Source: Ornithomonoglobus_A sp045532455 (GTDB lineage: Bacteria; Bacillota; Clostridia; UBA1381). Taken from it: a stretch of 64,000 bases of DNA. The notes beneath the pieces are model-generated. The model did not search any database and had not been told where the DNA came from. It saw nothing but the letters and a program-made list of their open reading frames with translations. Of this stretch, positions 24,670 through 33,142 are shown piece after piece (the first letter of the stretch is position 1; every line of letters begins with the position of its first letter). The translations under genes and the position numbers were made by a program. The stretch spans positions 1 through 64,000 of the forward strand of contig JAZSFX010000020.1 in the NCBI GenBank assembly GCA_045532455.1, in the 5' to 3' direction.

Positions 24670-25962
24670 TTAACGTCTTCTTATTTGTCTTGCACGTTTT
24701 AAAAGATATTCCGTATTATTTAGCGACGGGTTTATTATTACCTCGTTAATGAGGCTTTTTAAAACATCGTTTGTCATTCGTCCTTTTGTGAAGCCTATAC
24801 CTGCAAGGTCGCGCGAATTTATCATAAGATGATTTATTGAGTATGGCTCGTTTGAGGCTATTACCTCTGCGTGAATTCGCCTTGCATTATCGAGCTTTTC
24901 TTTTTTAGGCGGGAAATATGCCATATCCTTTGCCATATTATCTGCCGCCTGCACCTCTAAAAGCTTTAAAAACAACTCCGACCCGAGCCTTGACATCATT
25001 CTTTTTACAGAAACTGCAGTTTGGTCTATTCTTACGTCGTGATTTTCTATAAGCAGTAATATCTCGCGTATTTCGCCCGCGTCCATTCTGAACTGTCTTA
25101 AAATTCGCTCCGAAATGTTTTTACTTTCCTTGTAGTGTCCATAAAAGTGAATTATACCGTTTTCATCAGTGCTTGAAGTTAAAGGCTTGCCAATATCGTG
25201 AAGCATTGTTGCCCATCTTAAGACTTTATCGCTCCTGACATTTTTAAGAGCGTGCATTATATGCTCACCCACATCGTATATGTGGTACTTGTTTCGTTGC
25301 CTCTCTCCAAAGCAGCGGTCGAGCTCAGGCATTATATATTTCAAAAGGTCTGTCTGGTGCAGAATTCGTATATAATCAGGATTGGGTGAAAGCAGAATTC
25401 TGTTTATCTCGCGAAAGACCTTTTCGTTTTTTACCTGCTTTATGGCATTCGCGCATTTTTTTATTGTTGCTTTTGTTGTTTCATCTAAACTAAGCCCGAG
25501 CGTAGCGCAAAGGGTTGTTGCTCTTAGCATAGATAGCGGTTTTTGCAAAAACTTCTTTTCTCCGTCGTACATACAACGTATAATGCGCTCTTTTACATCG
25601 TTCATAGCACCGTATTGGTCGATAATTCCTCTTTTTAAGGAATATGCCATGGAATTTACTGTAAAAACCGCTCTTTTGCAAATTGCTTCGATATTCTCAC
25701 CATTCATAGTGCGAATATCGTACACTATACCGTTATAAATGATATTTATATTGCCATTGTTTGTTTCGAGAGTTTTGGGGAATATTGCTTTAATATCTTC
25801 GTTGTCTGCATTTGTAGTAATTGTACACGAGGGTATGTTTTGTGATAATACAAGCATAAAAAGCTCGCGCCCCGACAAGTACGCCTCAAAGCCTTTTTCT
25901 TCTAAACGACTTAAAATACAACGTACATCAGACGGAATATTCAAATTCATACACCTCACCAC
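24670..25962 (-). CDS. CCA-adding enzyme/poly(A) polymerase homologue with degenerate NTase motifs and intact HD domain
   Basis: A 430-residue class II tRNA nucleotidyltransferase-like protein. Overall order is normal: head NTase region (about 1-145), neck/body (FREINRILLSPNPDYIRILH), HD domain with WATMLHDIGKPLT and helical tail. However the catalytic motifs are altered: the usual GGxVRDxLLG reads YLSGRELFMLVL, the two-carboxylate DxD motif reads CTITTNA, and the PLRMLRAxRFA motif reads PLSMLRATTLCA. Loss of the metal-binding carboxylates argues against nucleotide addition, whereas the HD phosphohydrolase motif is complete. A start four codons downstream (MNLNIPSDV) is also possible. Heads an operon with a small Cys-rich protein and patatin. 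Confidence 0.85.
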   Translation of the reverse strand: MVRCMNLNIPSDVRCILSRLEEKGFEAYLSGRELFMLVLSQNIPSCTITTNADNEDIKAIFPKTLETNNGNINIIYNGIVYDIRTMNGENIEAICKRAVFTVNSMAYSLKRGIIDQYGAMNDVKERIIRCMYDGEKKFLQKPLSMLRATTLCATLGLSLDETTKATIKKCANAIKQVKNEKVFREINRILLSPNPDYIRILHQTDLLKYIMPELDRCFGERQRNKYHIYDVGEHIMHALKNVRSDKVLRWATMLHDIGKPLTSSTDENGIIHFYGHYKESKNISERILRQFRMDAGEIREILLLIENHDVRIDQTAVSVKRMMSRLGSELFLKLLEVQAADNMAKDMAYFPPKKEKLDNARRIHAEVIASNEPYSINHLMINSRDLAGIGFTKGRMTNDVLKSLINEVIINPSLNNTEYLLKRARQIRRR

Positions 25963-25985
25963 ACTCTCTACGTAACAATATATTA

Positions 25986-26014
25986 ATTATACCTTTTTGA
26001 CACTTTGTTGTCAA
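25986..26014 (-). promoter_or_regulatory. Sigma-A promoter of the CCA-homologue operon
   Basis: Minus-strand TTGACA (26014-26009), 17-bp spacer, TATAAT (25991-25986): consensus promoter about 24-50 bp upstream of the start. Confidence 0.88.
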
Positions 26015-26025
26015 TATAAAACAAG

Positions 26026-26059
26026 AAAAAGAAACTGTAAAATTTTACAGTTTCTTTTT
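26026..26059 (-). terminator. Terminator of fucU
   Basis: Perfect hairpin AAAAAGAAACTGTAAAA/TTTTACAGTTTCTTTTT with T-runs at both ends, 12 bp after the fucU stop and just upstream of the next promoter. Confidence 0.85.
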
Positions 26060-26071
26060 ATGTCTTTATTA

Positions 26072-26494
26072 TTAATCTGTTACAACGCCTTTTTTAAGTA
26101 TGATATTTGCATACAACGCTGACTCACCTGTCATGACAACTGCATATGCTTTCTTTGCTCTTTCATAAAACTCAAAGCGTTCTATATTTTCCATTTTTTC
26201 GTCTGTGTATGGCTTTATTATTTCTGCATATGTATCCCAGATTGGTGTTTCAACTGTATCGCCAGGCACTTTTGCCATTAAGTATACAGGCTTTGCGTAT
26301 GTGTCAAGTGGAAACAATTCAAGCATTGCCTCGAGAATTTCGGGCACTCCGTGTCCATCGCATCTTACACATCTTGCATTATGGCTTGCACCGGGGAAGT
26401 TACCATCACCTATGACAATTTCGTCTCCGTGTCCCATCTCCATCATAATTTTTAAAAGTTCAGGTGGTATTATTTTTGATATTCCTTTAAGCAT
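26072..26494 (-). CDS. fucU: RbsD/FucU family L-fucose mutarotase
   Basis: Interconverts alpha and beta anomers of L-fucose for the isomerase. The 140-residue product starts MLKGISKIIPPELLKIMMEM, includes GHGDEIVIGDGNFPGAS (His of the active site at about 22) and ends with YANIILKKGVV, a FucU-type tail. FucU is preferred over RbsD because of the length and the presence of fucI in the same window, but that gene is 26 kb away. It has its own promoter and terminator; no fucose kinase or aldolase is adjacent. Confidence 0.88.
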   Translation of the reverse strand: MLKGISKIIPPELLKIMMEMGHGDEIVIGDGNFPGASHNARCVRCDGHGVPEILEAMLELFPLDTYAKPVYLMAKVPGDTVETPIWDTYAEIIKPYTDEKMENIERFEFYERAKKAYAVVMTGESALYANIILKKGVVTD

Positions 26495-26528
26495 TTTATT
26501 GCCTCCTTTTTACAAATTTACAATACAT

Positions 26529-26557
26529 ATTATATAACAATAATTATATTTTTTCAA
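26529..26557 (-). promoter_or_regulatory. Sigma-A promoter of fucU
   Basis: Minus-strand TTGAAA (26557-26552), 17-bp spacer, TATAAT (26534-26529). It abuts the serA terminator, so fucU is a separate transcript. Confidence 0.8.
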
Positions 26558-26570
26558 TAGGTTTTAAAAA

Positions 26571-26604
26571 AATAACAGGAAAAGGAAACCTTTTCCTGTT
26601 ATTT
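26571..26604 (-). terminator. Terminator of the serC-serA operon
   Basis: Stem AATAACAGGAAAAGG/CCTTTTCCTGTTATT with a 3-nt loop; on the minus strand it continues into TTTTTTTAAAA. It starts 8 bp after the serA stop. Confidence 0.88.
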
Positions 26605-26611
26605 ATATAAA

Positions 26612-27763
26612 TCAGAATACTCTTACTCTTATAACTTCCTCTATCTTACCTAGCTTTTCTTCTATCTGGGCTGTGATTTCGTGGTCAGTATTCATAATTG
26701 TATATGCAATATCGCCTCTTGATTTGCTAATCATATCGGATATATTCACACTTGACATTGCGTCTGTGAACTTAGCAATTACATTAGGAACATTTTTATG
26801 GATTATGGCAACTCTGCCCTCTCCACCCATAGGCAATGCACAGTTTGGAAGATTTACCGAGTTTTTGATGTTACCTGTTTCGAGATAGTTCTTTATCTCC
26901 TTAACTGCCATAACTGCGCAGTTATCCTCCGACTCCTCTGTTGATGCACCAAGGTGAGGGATTGGAATTATTCCAGGTTGGTTAAGAGTTTTCTCGTCAG
27001 GGAAGTCTACAATATACTTTGCAACCTTACCGCTTGCTATTGCCTCTTTTATATCTTCAACATTAACAAGACCACCTCTTGCAAAGTTAAGAATTCTTAC
27101 TCCGTCTTTACATTTTGCCAAAGACTCTTTGCAGATTGTGTTCTTTGTTGAATCCATAAGCGGAACGTGAATTGTGATAAAATCAGATGCTGCGTAAACT
27201 TCGTCAAGTGTTGCAACTCTCTTTGCATGGCTTGATAGCTTCAAAGCAGCCTCAACTGACAGATATGGGTCGTAACCTACAACGTTCATACCAAGCTTTA
27301 GTGCCGCATTTGCAACAAGAATACCTATTGCACCCAAGCCGATTATACCAAGTGTTTTGCCTGCAATTTCGATACCTGCAAAATTCGACTTGCCCTTTTC
27401 TACCTGCTTTGCAACGTCATCTCCTGTAAGTGTGTTTGCCCACTCGATACCGCCGATAACGTCTCTTGACGCCAAGAAAAGTGCTGCTATAACAAGCTCT
27501 TTAACTGCATTTGCATTTGCACCGGGTGTGTTGAATACTACAACACCCTGCTCTGTGCATTTATCTATCGGAATATTGTTTGTGCCGGCACCTGCTCTTG
27601 CAACTGCCTTGAGATTTTTACCAAGCACTGTTTCGTGCATATTGTAGCTTCTTAGTATAATACCGTCTGCATCTACTGTTGCATCGTCTGTAATATTGTA
27701 ATTGTCGCCAAGATTTACAAGACCGCATTGTGCTATTTTGTTTAGTGTAAGAATATCGTACAT
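26612..27763 (-). CDS. serA: D-3-phosphoglycerate dehydrogenase with ACT domain
   Basis: First step of serine synthesis: oxidises 3-phosphoglycerate with NAD+. The product (383 aa from ATG 27763, MYDILTLNKIAQCGL) has the substrate-binding region, the Rossmann motif GIIGLGAIGILVA, the catalytic RGGLVN and PHLGAST(E) segments, and a C-terminal ACT domain (about 315-383) that normally binds serine for feedback. The frame is open 12 codons further upstream, but those codons overlap the serC end and lack similarity. It follows serC directly, forming a two-gene serine operon. Confidence 0.94.
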   Translation of the reverse strand: MYDILTLNKIAQCGLVNLGDNYNITDDATVDADGIILRSYNMHETVLGKNLKAVARAGAGTNNIPIDKCTEQGVVVFNTPGANANAVKELVIAALFLASRDVIGGIEWANTLTGDDVAKQVEKGKSNFAGIEIAGKTLGIIGLGAIGILVANAALKLGMNVVGYDPYLSVEAALKLSSHAKRVATLDEVYAASDFITIHVPLMDSTKNTICKESLAKCKDGVRILNFARGGLVNVEDIKEAIASGKVAKYIVDFPDEKTLNQPGIIPIPHLGASTEESEDNCAVMAVKEIKNYLETGNIKNSVNLPNCALPMGGEGRVAIIHKNVPNVIAKFTDAMSSVNISDMISKSRGDIAYTIMNTDHEITAQIEEKLGKIEEVIRVRVF

Positions 27764-27779
27764 AATTACATCTTCTTTC

Positions 27780-28859
27780 TTATTTATTCTCATTTTCAAA
27801 TTTCTTCATAAATTCAACAAGAGCCTTAACACCTTCTACAGGCATAGCATTGTATATACTTGCTCTCATACCGCCGACTGTTCTGTGTCCCTTAAGGTTT
27901 ACAAAGCCAGCTTCCTTTGATTCCTTTACAAACTTAGCGTCAAGCTCATCGTTACCTGTGATAAACGGAACATTCATAAGTGAACGGTCTTTTGCTACAA
28001 CTGTACCCTCAAACATTTGAGACGAGTCGAGGAAGTCGTATAATATTTTTGCCTTTTCTTCGTTTACCTTCTGGATTGTGCCAACGCCGCCCATTTCCTT
28101 TATCCACTCAAGAACAAGCTTTAAAACATATATACCATATGTTGGCGGTGTGTTGTACATTGAGCCATTCTTTGCATGAATTGCATAGTCAAACATTGTT
28201 GGTGTGCCCTCAAGTGTTTCGCCAATCAAATCTTCTCTTACAATAACAAGAGTAACACCTGCGGGACCAAGGTTCTTTTGTGCACCTGCAAACAACAGAC
28301 CGAATTTTGTTACGTCAATTTCCTCTGACATTACACAAGATGAAATATCTGCAACCAATATTGCGTCTGTTTTTGGTAGCTCTGTGTAACGTGTACCGTA
28401 AATTGTATTGTTAAAACAGATGTATAAATAATCTGCATCAGCCGATAATTTTGATGGGTCAACCTCAGGAATGTATGAGAATGTTTTGTCTGCTGATGAT
28501 GCAACTCTGTTTACACTTATGAACTTTTCTGCTTCTTCAGCTGCTTTCTTTGCCCATTGACCTGTTATAATATAATCTGCCTTTTTGTTCTTTGTAGCAA
28601 GGTTCATTGGTATCATGGCAAATTGTGATGAGCCGCCACCCTGTAAAAACATAACCTTATAGTTATCCGGCACGTGCATAAGCTCTCTTACCAAGACTTC
28701 CGCATTGTCGATTATATCCTGATAGTCTTTTGAGCGATGGCTCATTTCCATAACGCTCATTCCGCTATTAGCATACTCAACCATTTCTTCCTGCGCCTTT
28801 TTTAGTACCTCAACAGGCAGCATTGACGGTCCTGCCGAAAAATTATATACTCTGCTCAT
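27780..28859 (-). CDS. serC: Phosphoserine aminotransferase
   Basis: PLP-dependent transamination of 3-phosphohydroxypyruvate to phosphoserine. The 359-residue product begins MSRVYNFSAGPSMLPVEVLK and contains FLQGGGSSQFAMIPMNL, SSCVMSEEIDV and the PLP-lysine segment FAGAQKNLGPAG (Lys about 198), matching SerC rather than other class V aminotransferases. GGAGGAAT precedes the ATG. It heads the serC-serA operon; the third-step phosphatase serB is not nearby. Confidence 0.97.
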   Translation of the reverse strand: MSRVYNFSAGPSMLPVEVLKKAQEEMVEYANSGMSVMEMSHRSKDYQDIIDNAEVLVRELMHVPDNYKVMFLQGGGSSQFAMIPMNLATKNKKADYIITGQWAKKAAEEAEKFISVNRVASSADKTFSYIPEVDPSKLSADADYLYICFNNTIYGTRYTELPKTDAILVADISSCVMSEEIDVTKFGLLFAGAQKNLGPAGVTLVIVREDLIGETLEGTPTMFDYAIHAKNGSMYNTPPTYGIYVLKLVLEWIKEMGGVGTIQKVNEEKAKILYDFLDSSQMFEGTVVAKDRSLMNVPFITGNDELDAKFVKESKEAGFVNLKGHRTVGGMRASIYNAMPVEGVKALVEFMKKFENENK

Positions 28860-28909
28860 TTTTATTCCTCCATTTATCTACTTTTGTTACAATAAATAAC
28901 TCACTCTTT

Positions 28910-28938
28910 ATTATACACTCCTCAAACGGTAGAGTCAA
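28910..28938 (-). promoter_or_regulatory. Sigma-A promoter of serC-serA
   Basis: Minus-strand TTGACT (28938-28933), 17-bp spacer, TATAAT (28915-28910). No T-box or riboswitch is visible in the about 45-nt leader. Confidence 0.85.
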
Positions 28939-29012
28939 GCAAAAAATAATATTTCGTCATATTTAATGTATTTTTTTATTTTTTTGATTTTTTTTTATAA
29001 ATTTCTACACTT

Positions 29013-29729
29013 TTACCATTCATTTTTGCCAATATATTCCTCTATAGCACTCGCTATTGCCCAGGCAATTTTTGCCTGATATTCCTCATTCTGTAAAAAC
29101 TGCGCCTCCTGTGGATTCGACATAAAACCGCACTCAATAAGAATTGACGGGATTTTTGCATTTTTCATAAGATAAAGACTTTTAGAAACCTCTTTTACGC
29201 TATGTGGCTTTGCACCCGTAACATCAACTATCGAGCTTTGTATTTGCTCTGCCAGCTCCTTTACTTTTTCGTTTTCTCCGCCATAAAAAATATGAATTCC
29301 ATTTGCCGAAGTATCGGTAAATGAATTCATATGTATACTCAAAAACAAATCTGCGTTGCTGTTGTTAATTATTTGCACTCTTTTGTGCATATCACTGACC
29401 TTTTTTTCTCTTATTGTTGTGGCACCCTCATCGTATATTCCGCTATCACCGGTGCGTGTTGTAACTGTATCTATCCCCTTTGCCTCGAGCACCTCGCAAA
29501 GCTTTTTTGTGATTGCTAAATTTATATCCTTTTCCTCGGCACCATCTGCCGCAACTGCACCGCCATCTGGCGCACCGTGCCCCGCGTCGCACACAACACT
29601 GAACTGCCCTTTGTTTAAAAACACACCCAAAGCATCGCCAAAGCATAACGCTCTTACGGATACTCCCAAGGCAATGCCAAAACACATAAACAGAATACCT
29701 TTTTTTAATGCCTTGGTATGAATAATCAT
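29013..29729 (-). CDS. N-acetylmuramoyl-L-alanine amidase, CwlD-like
   Basis: Zinc amidase (Amidase_3) of 238 aa with an N-terminal hydrophobic anchor (about residues 9-27) that would place it outside the membrane. Zinc ligands and catalytic residues are present: VVCDAGHGAPDGGA (His), the Glu of EEKDINLAI, LFLSIHMNSF (His), and LIECGFMSNP (catalytic Glu). Length and architecture fit CwlD, which starts muramic-delta-lactam formation in spore cortex; a vegetative role is possible. ATG 29729 is 8 nt behind GAGGG; an in-frame GTG nine bases upstream overlaps that site. Confidence 0.85.
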   Translation of the reverse strand: MIIHTKALKKGILFMCFGIALGVSVRALCFGDALGVFLNKGQFSVVCDAGHGAPDGGAVAADGAEEKDINLAITKKLCEVLEAKGIDTVTTRTGDSGIYDEGATTIREKKVSDMHKRVQIINNSNADLFLSIHMNSFTDTSANGIHIFYGGENEKVKELAEQIQSSIVDVTGAKPHSVKEVSKSLYLMKNAKIPSILIECGFMSNPQEAQFLQNEEYQAKIAWAIASAIEEYIGKNEW

Positions 29730-29802
29730 ACGTTTCACCCTCTCTTGACATATTTTTCTATTATATAATATGCCCGAAAGTGTTTATTATTCAAACAAAA
29801 AA

Positions 29803-29896
29803 AGAGAGGGCAGTGTGTATAAATTCTATTGCTCAAACAGATAAATCCTACGGATTTAAAACTCGCAATATCGAATTTATACACACTACCCTCTCT
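29803..29896 (+). repeat. Palindromic repeat element, copy B
   Basis: A 94-bp copy of the family: outer stem AGAGAGGG(C)AGTGTGTATAAATTC pairing with GAATTTATACACACT(A)CCCTCTCT, then ATTGC/GCAAT and TAAATCC/GGATTTA. The core is in plus orientation although the adjoining gene (mnmA) is on the minus strand and stops 5 nt away. On the minus strand the element is followed by TTTTTTTG, so it has the form of an mnmA terminator. Confidence 0.9.
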
Positions 29897-29901
29897 GTAA
29901 T

Positions 29902-30963
29902 TCAACATATTGTTCCGCCGCCAACAACAGTGTCTCCGTCATAAAGCACAACCGCCTGTCCCTTTGTTATGGCACGTTGAGGTGAGTCGAACTCCACGTG
30001 AATAGAGTCATCACCCGTTTGCCACACTGTTGCATCCTCTTCTTTTTGAGAATATCTTGTCTTTGCCTTAACACGTACGGGGGCATCAAGCTTATCACAT
30101 ACAATCAGATTTATATCTGTTGCGTCAAGCTCCTTGGAAAACAAATCACTGTCTAAACCCAATATAACTTTATTGGTATCAAGACACGTTTGGCACACGT
30201 ACATAGGCTGCGGCAGTGCAAGGCCTAAACCTTTGCGTTGTCCTATTGTGTATCTTATTATTCCTTTATGCTCACCAAGAACGTTACCCTCAAGGTCCAC
30301 AAATTCTCCGCAAGGATATGTTTTGTTGCAGTAATTTTCTATAAATTCTGCATATTTGCCATCACTTACAAAGCAAATATCCTGACTTTCCTTTTTGTTG
30401 GCATTTATGAAGTTTTGCTCCTGCGCAATCTCACGTACCTGTGCTTTTGTCATAGCACCAAGCGGTAAAATCGTGTGTGAGAGCTGGTCTTGGGTGAGCG
30501 AATAAAGAACATAACTCTGGTCTTTGGTATGGTCTATTCCCTTTTTTAATAAATATCTGTCCCCATCTTTTTCTACTCTTGAATAATGACCTGTTACAAC
30601 GCTGTCGAATCCTAGCTCTTGCGCTTTTTGCAGAAGCATTTTGAATTTAATATGACGGTTGCAATCCACACACGGATTTGGTGTCCGACCATTTTCGTAC
30701 GCGTCTATAAATCTCGAAATAACCTGCTTTTCAAAATCGTCTTTAAAGTTAAAGACATAGTGCTCCATACCAAGTCTGTGAGCAACAGACTTAGCGTCTT
30801 TTATATCATCAGAGGTACAACACCCCTCCGAAGTCTGTATATCGTCATTTGCAAAAAGCTTAAGCGTTACACCTATTGCTTCATATTCTTGTTGCTTCAT
30901 CAGGTATGCGGCAACTGCACTGTCTACACCGCCACTCATTGCGATTATTGCTTTTTTATTCAT
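29902..30963 (-). CDS. mnmA: tRNA-specific 2-thiouridylase MnmA
   Basis: Adds sulfur to U34 of tRNA-Lys, -Glu and -Gln. The 353-residue enzyme has the PP-loop AMSGGVDSAVAAYLM, the first catalytic cysteine in GRTPNPCVDCN (about 97), the second in SQDICFVSDG (about 196), and the C-terminal OB-fold region ending VVLYDGDTVVGGGTIC. No IscS-type cysteine desulfurase gene is adjacent. Its start overlaps the end of nadA by 8 bp, so both are probably one transcript ending at repeat copy B. Confidence 0.97.
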   Translation of the reverse strand: MNKKAIIAMSGGVDSAVAAYLMKQQEYEAIGVTLKLFANDDIQTSEGCCTSDDIKDAKSVAHRLGMEHYVFNFKDDFEKQVISRFIDAYENGRTPNPCVDCNRHIKFKMLLQKAQELGFDSVVTGHYSRVEKDGDRYLLKKGIDHTKDQSYVLYSLTQDQLSHTILPLGAMTKAQVREIAQEQNFINANKKESQDICFVSDGKYAEFIENYCNKTYPCGEFVDLEGNVLGEHKGIIRYTIGQRKGLGLALPQPMYVCQTCLDTNKVILGLDSDLFSKELDATDINLIVCDKLDAPVRVKAKTRYSQKEEDATVWQTGDDSIHVEFDSPQRAITKGQAVVLYDGDTVVGGGTIC

Positions 30964-31873
30964 AGCTTAACCTTATCATTTCATCTATACATTTTCTTGC
31001 TTTGCTTATGGTAACGTCATCAAGAACTATCTCCTCGCCGAAATTACCGCTTACACAGTTATACACGTCCATTAATGTAGTAAGCCTCATATCCGGACAT
31101 ATAAGTCCTTTGGAAAGAGGATAAAAACGCTTTTGGGGACACATAAATTGTAAGTGTTCGATTATACTGTTTTCTGTCCCTATTATAAATTCCTTTTCGT
31201 TAGAATTTATTACATAATTCATAATATCGGCAGTTGAGCCTGCTACGTCTGCCATTTGTGTAACCTCTTTTATACATTCAGGATGCACCAGAAGTTTAGC
31301 ATTTGGGTGTGCTTTTTTTGCTCTTATAACATCGTCTGTTGTTACCGACATATGCACCGGACATCCGCCTTTTATGAGCTTGATATTTTTATCGGGGAGC
31401 TTCTCGGCAACAAATGCACCAAGATTGCAATCGGGTATAAACAGAATATTTTTATTATCAATTCTGTCCACTATTTTAACTGCCGAAGATGACGTTACAC
31501 ACACATCACATACAGTTTTTACATCTGTTGTTGTATTTATGTATGCTACAACGGAGTAGTTTGGATATTGTTCTCTAAGTTTTAAAATATCCTCCTTTGT
31601 AATAGCATCTGCCATTGCACAACCAGCATCGGAATGCGATAGAAATACACGCTTTTGCGGTGAAAGCATTTTTACGGTTTCTGCCATAAATCTTACTCCA
31701 CACATCAGTATGTTTTTTTCTTTTACGTCTTTCGCCTTAACACTCAGTGCATACGAGTCGCCCGTAAAATCTGCAACCTCAAGGATTTCATGCGATTGAT
31801 AGCTATGCGCTAAAATACATATATCATTTTCCTTTTTAACTTGTAAAATTTTTTTCTGTATATCGTTCATCAT
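30956..31873 (-). CDS. nadA: Quinolinate synthase NadA
   Basis: [4Fe-4S] enzyme condensing iminoaspartate with dihydroxyacetone phosphate to quinolinate in de novo NAD synthesis. The 305-residue product has the three-domain repeat structure and cysteines expected for cluster binding (C84 region ILMCGVRFMAE, HPEC region about 198, and C-terminal CPDM/CPQK region). NadB (aspartate oxidase) and NadC are not in the neighbourhood, although the three usually form an operon in clostridia; the genes may be elsewhere. Overlaps mnmA. Confidence 0.93.
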   Translation of the reverse strand: MMNDIQKKILQVKKENDICILAHSYQSHEILEVADFTGDSYALSVKAKDVKEKNILMCGVRFMAETVKMLSPQKRVFLSHSDAGCAMADAITKEDILKLREQYPNYSVVAYINTTTDVKTVCDVCVTSSSAVKIVDRIDNKNILFIPDCNLGAFVAEKLPDKNIKLIKGGCPVHMSVTTDDVIRAKKAHPNAKLLVHPECIKEVTQMADVAGSTADIMNYVINSNEKEFIIGTENSIIEHLQFMCPQKRFYPLSKGLICPDMRLTTLMDVYNCVSGNFGEEIVLDDVTISKARKCIDEMIRLSYE

Positions 31874-31926
31874 AAGAAAATCCCCTTGTTTTTGCGTGTG
31901 TTTTAAAAATTTTTTTATATAAAATC

Positions 31927-31954
31927 AGTATATCATATTTTGTTTTTTTGTCAA
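31927..31954 (-). promoter_or_regulatory. Sigma-A promoter of nadA-mnmA
   Basis: Minus-strand TTGACA (31954-31949), 16-bp spacer, TATACT (31932-31927). A second TTGACA lies 15 bp upstream. No NiaR or NadR site was recognised. Confidence 0.7.
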
Positions 31955-32030
31955 TAGATTTTGTCAAAAAAACAAAGTGCACTCAATATATATACTTTTT
32001 AGATTACGTTTTTTGTATAACAAAATCAGG

Positions 32031-32059
32031 TTGACAATATACTATAATTAATATATAAT
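32031..32059 (+). promoter_or_regulatory. Sigma-A promoter of hydE
   Basis: TTGACA (32031-32036), 17-bp spacer, TATAAT (32054-32059): both boxes are consensus, 41 bp before the hydE ATG. Confidence 0.88.
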
Positions 32060-32099
32060 ATTCAGTAGTAAAAACTAAAAAAAGAAACGGATATTTAAA

Positions 32100-33137
32100 A
32101 TGAATGCAGAAAATATAATAGACAAGCTTTATGATACAAAAACCGCTTCCGACGAGGAATTAAAAGTGATTATTGACCTGGATAATCAGGAGTACCTTTT
32201 TAAAAAGTCAATGAAAAGGCGCGTTGAGTATTATAATAAAGACGTGTATATAAGAGGGTTAATTGAGTTTACGAACTATTGCAAAAACAACTGCTACTAC
32301 TGCGGTATACGCTGCGGCAATGCTAATGCGGGTCGCTACCGTCTTAGCATGGGCGAAATCCTCGATTGTGCAAAATACGGTTATGGATTGGGTTTTCGTA
32401 CCTTTGTTTTACAGGGCGGTGATGACCCGTACTTTACTGATGATAAAATTTGTTCCATTGTATCCGCACTCAGAAATAAATATCCCGATTGCGCCATAAC
32501 GCTCTCGATAGGTGAAAAGAGCTATCAAAGCTACAAAGCCTTTTTTGACGCAGGTGCAAACCGTTATCTTTTAAGACACGAAAGTGCAGATGGTGAGCAC
32601 TACTCAAAGCTGCACCCCGAAAATATGAGTTTAAAAACACGTATGGAGTGTATAAATAGTTTAAAGGAAATCGGCTATCAGGTAGGCTCAGGCTTTATGG
32701 TGGGGAGTCCGTATCAGACACTGGATAATCTTGTTTCGGACTTGAGATTTTTAGAAAAAATCGGGCCCGATATGATTGGCATAGGTCCGTTTTTGCCGCA
32801 CGTTAATACACCATTCGGCAAGTATGAAAAAGGCTCACTTAAAAGATGTCTTAACCTTGTTGCAATACTAAGGTTAATGTTTCCGTATGCACTTATTCCG
32901 TCTACTACTGCACTTGGTACAATCCATCCGCAAGGCAGACAGATGGGTCTTATGGCAGGTGCGAATGTAGTAATGCCTAACCTGTCCCCAAGCGATGTAC
33001 GGAAATTATATACCCTTTATAACAACAAAGCCTACACAGGCACAGAAGCGGCAGAGGGGCTTAAACTGCTTGAAGAAGAAGTAAAATCGGCAGGACTTAA
33101 TATAAAAGTCGCAGTAGGTAATGTAAACAGAGGATAA
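32100..33137 (+). CDS. hydE: [FeFe] hydrogenase H-cluster radical SAM maturase HydE
   Basis: Radical SAM enzyme that works with HydG and HydF to build the 2Fe subcluster of [FeFe] hydrogenase. The 345-residue product has the CX3CX2C cluster motif in FTNYCKNNCYYCGIRCG (about 59-75), the glycine-rich FVLQGGDDPYF strand and the TTALGTIHPQGRQMGLMAGANVV region (about 266-288, position only) typical of HydE. It is expected in an H2-producing fermenter. HydF, HydG and the hydrogenase are not in this window. The following gene starts 5 bp later. Confidence 0.9.
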   Translation: MNAENIIDKLYDTKTASDEELKVIIDLDNQEYLFKKSMKRRVEYYNKDVYIRGLIEFTNYCKNNCYYCGIRCGNANAGRYRLSMGEILDCAKYGYGLGFRTFVLQGGDDPYFTDDKICSIVSALRNKYPDCAITLSIGEKSYQSYKAFFDAGANRYLLRHESADGEHYSKLHPENMSLKTRMECINSLKEIGYQVGSGFMVGSPYQTLDNLVSDLRFLEKIGPDMIGIGPFLPHVNTPFGKYEKGSLKRCLNLVAILRLMFPYALIPSTTALGTIHPQGRQMGLMAGANVVMPNLSPSDVRKLYTLYNNKAYTGTEAAEGLKLLEEEVKSAGLNIKVAVGNVNRG

Positions 33138-33142
33138 CTATA

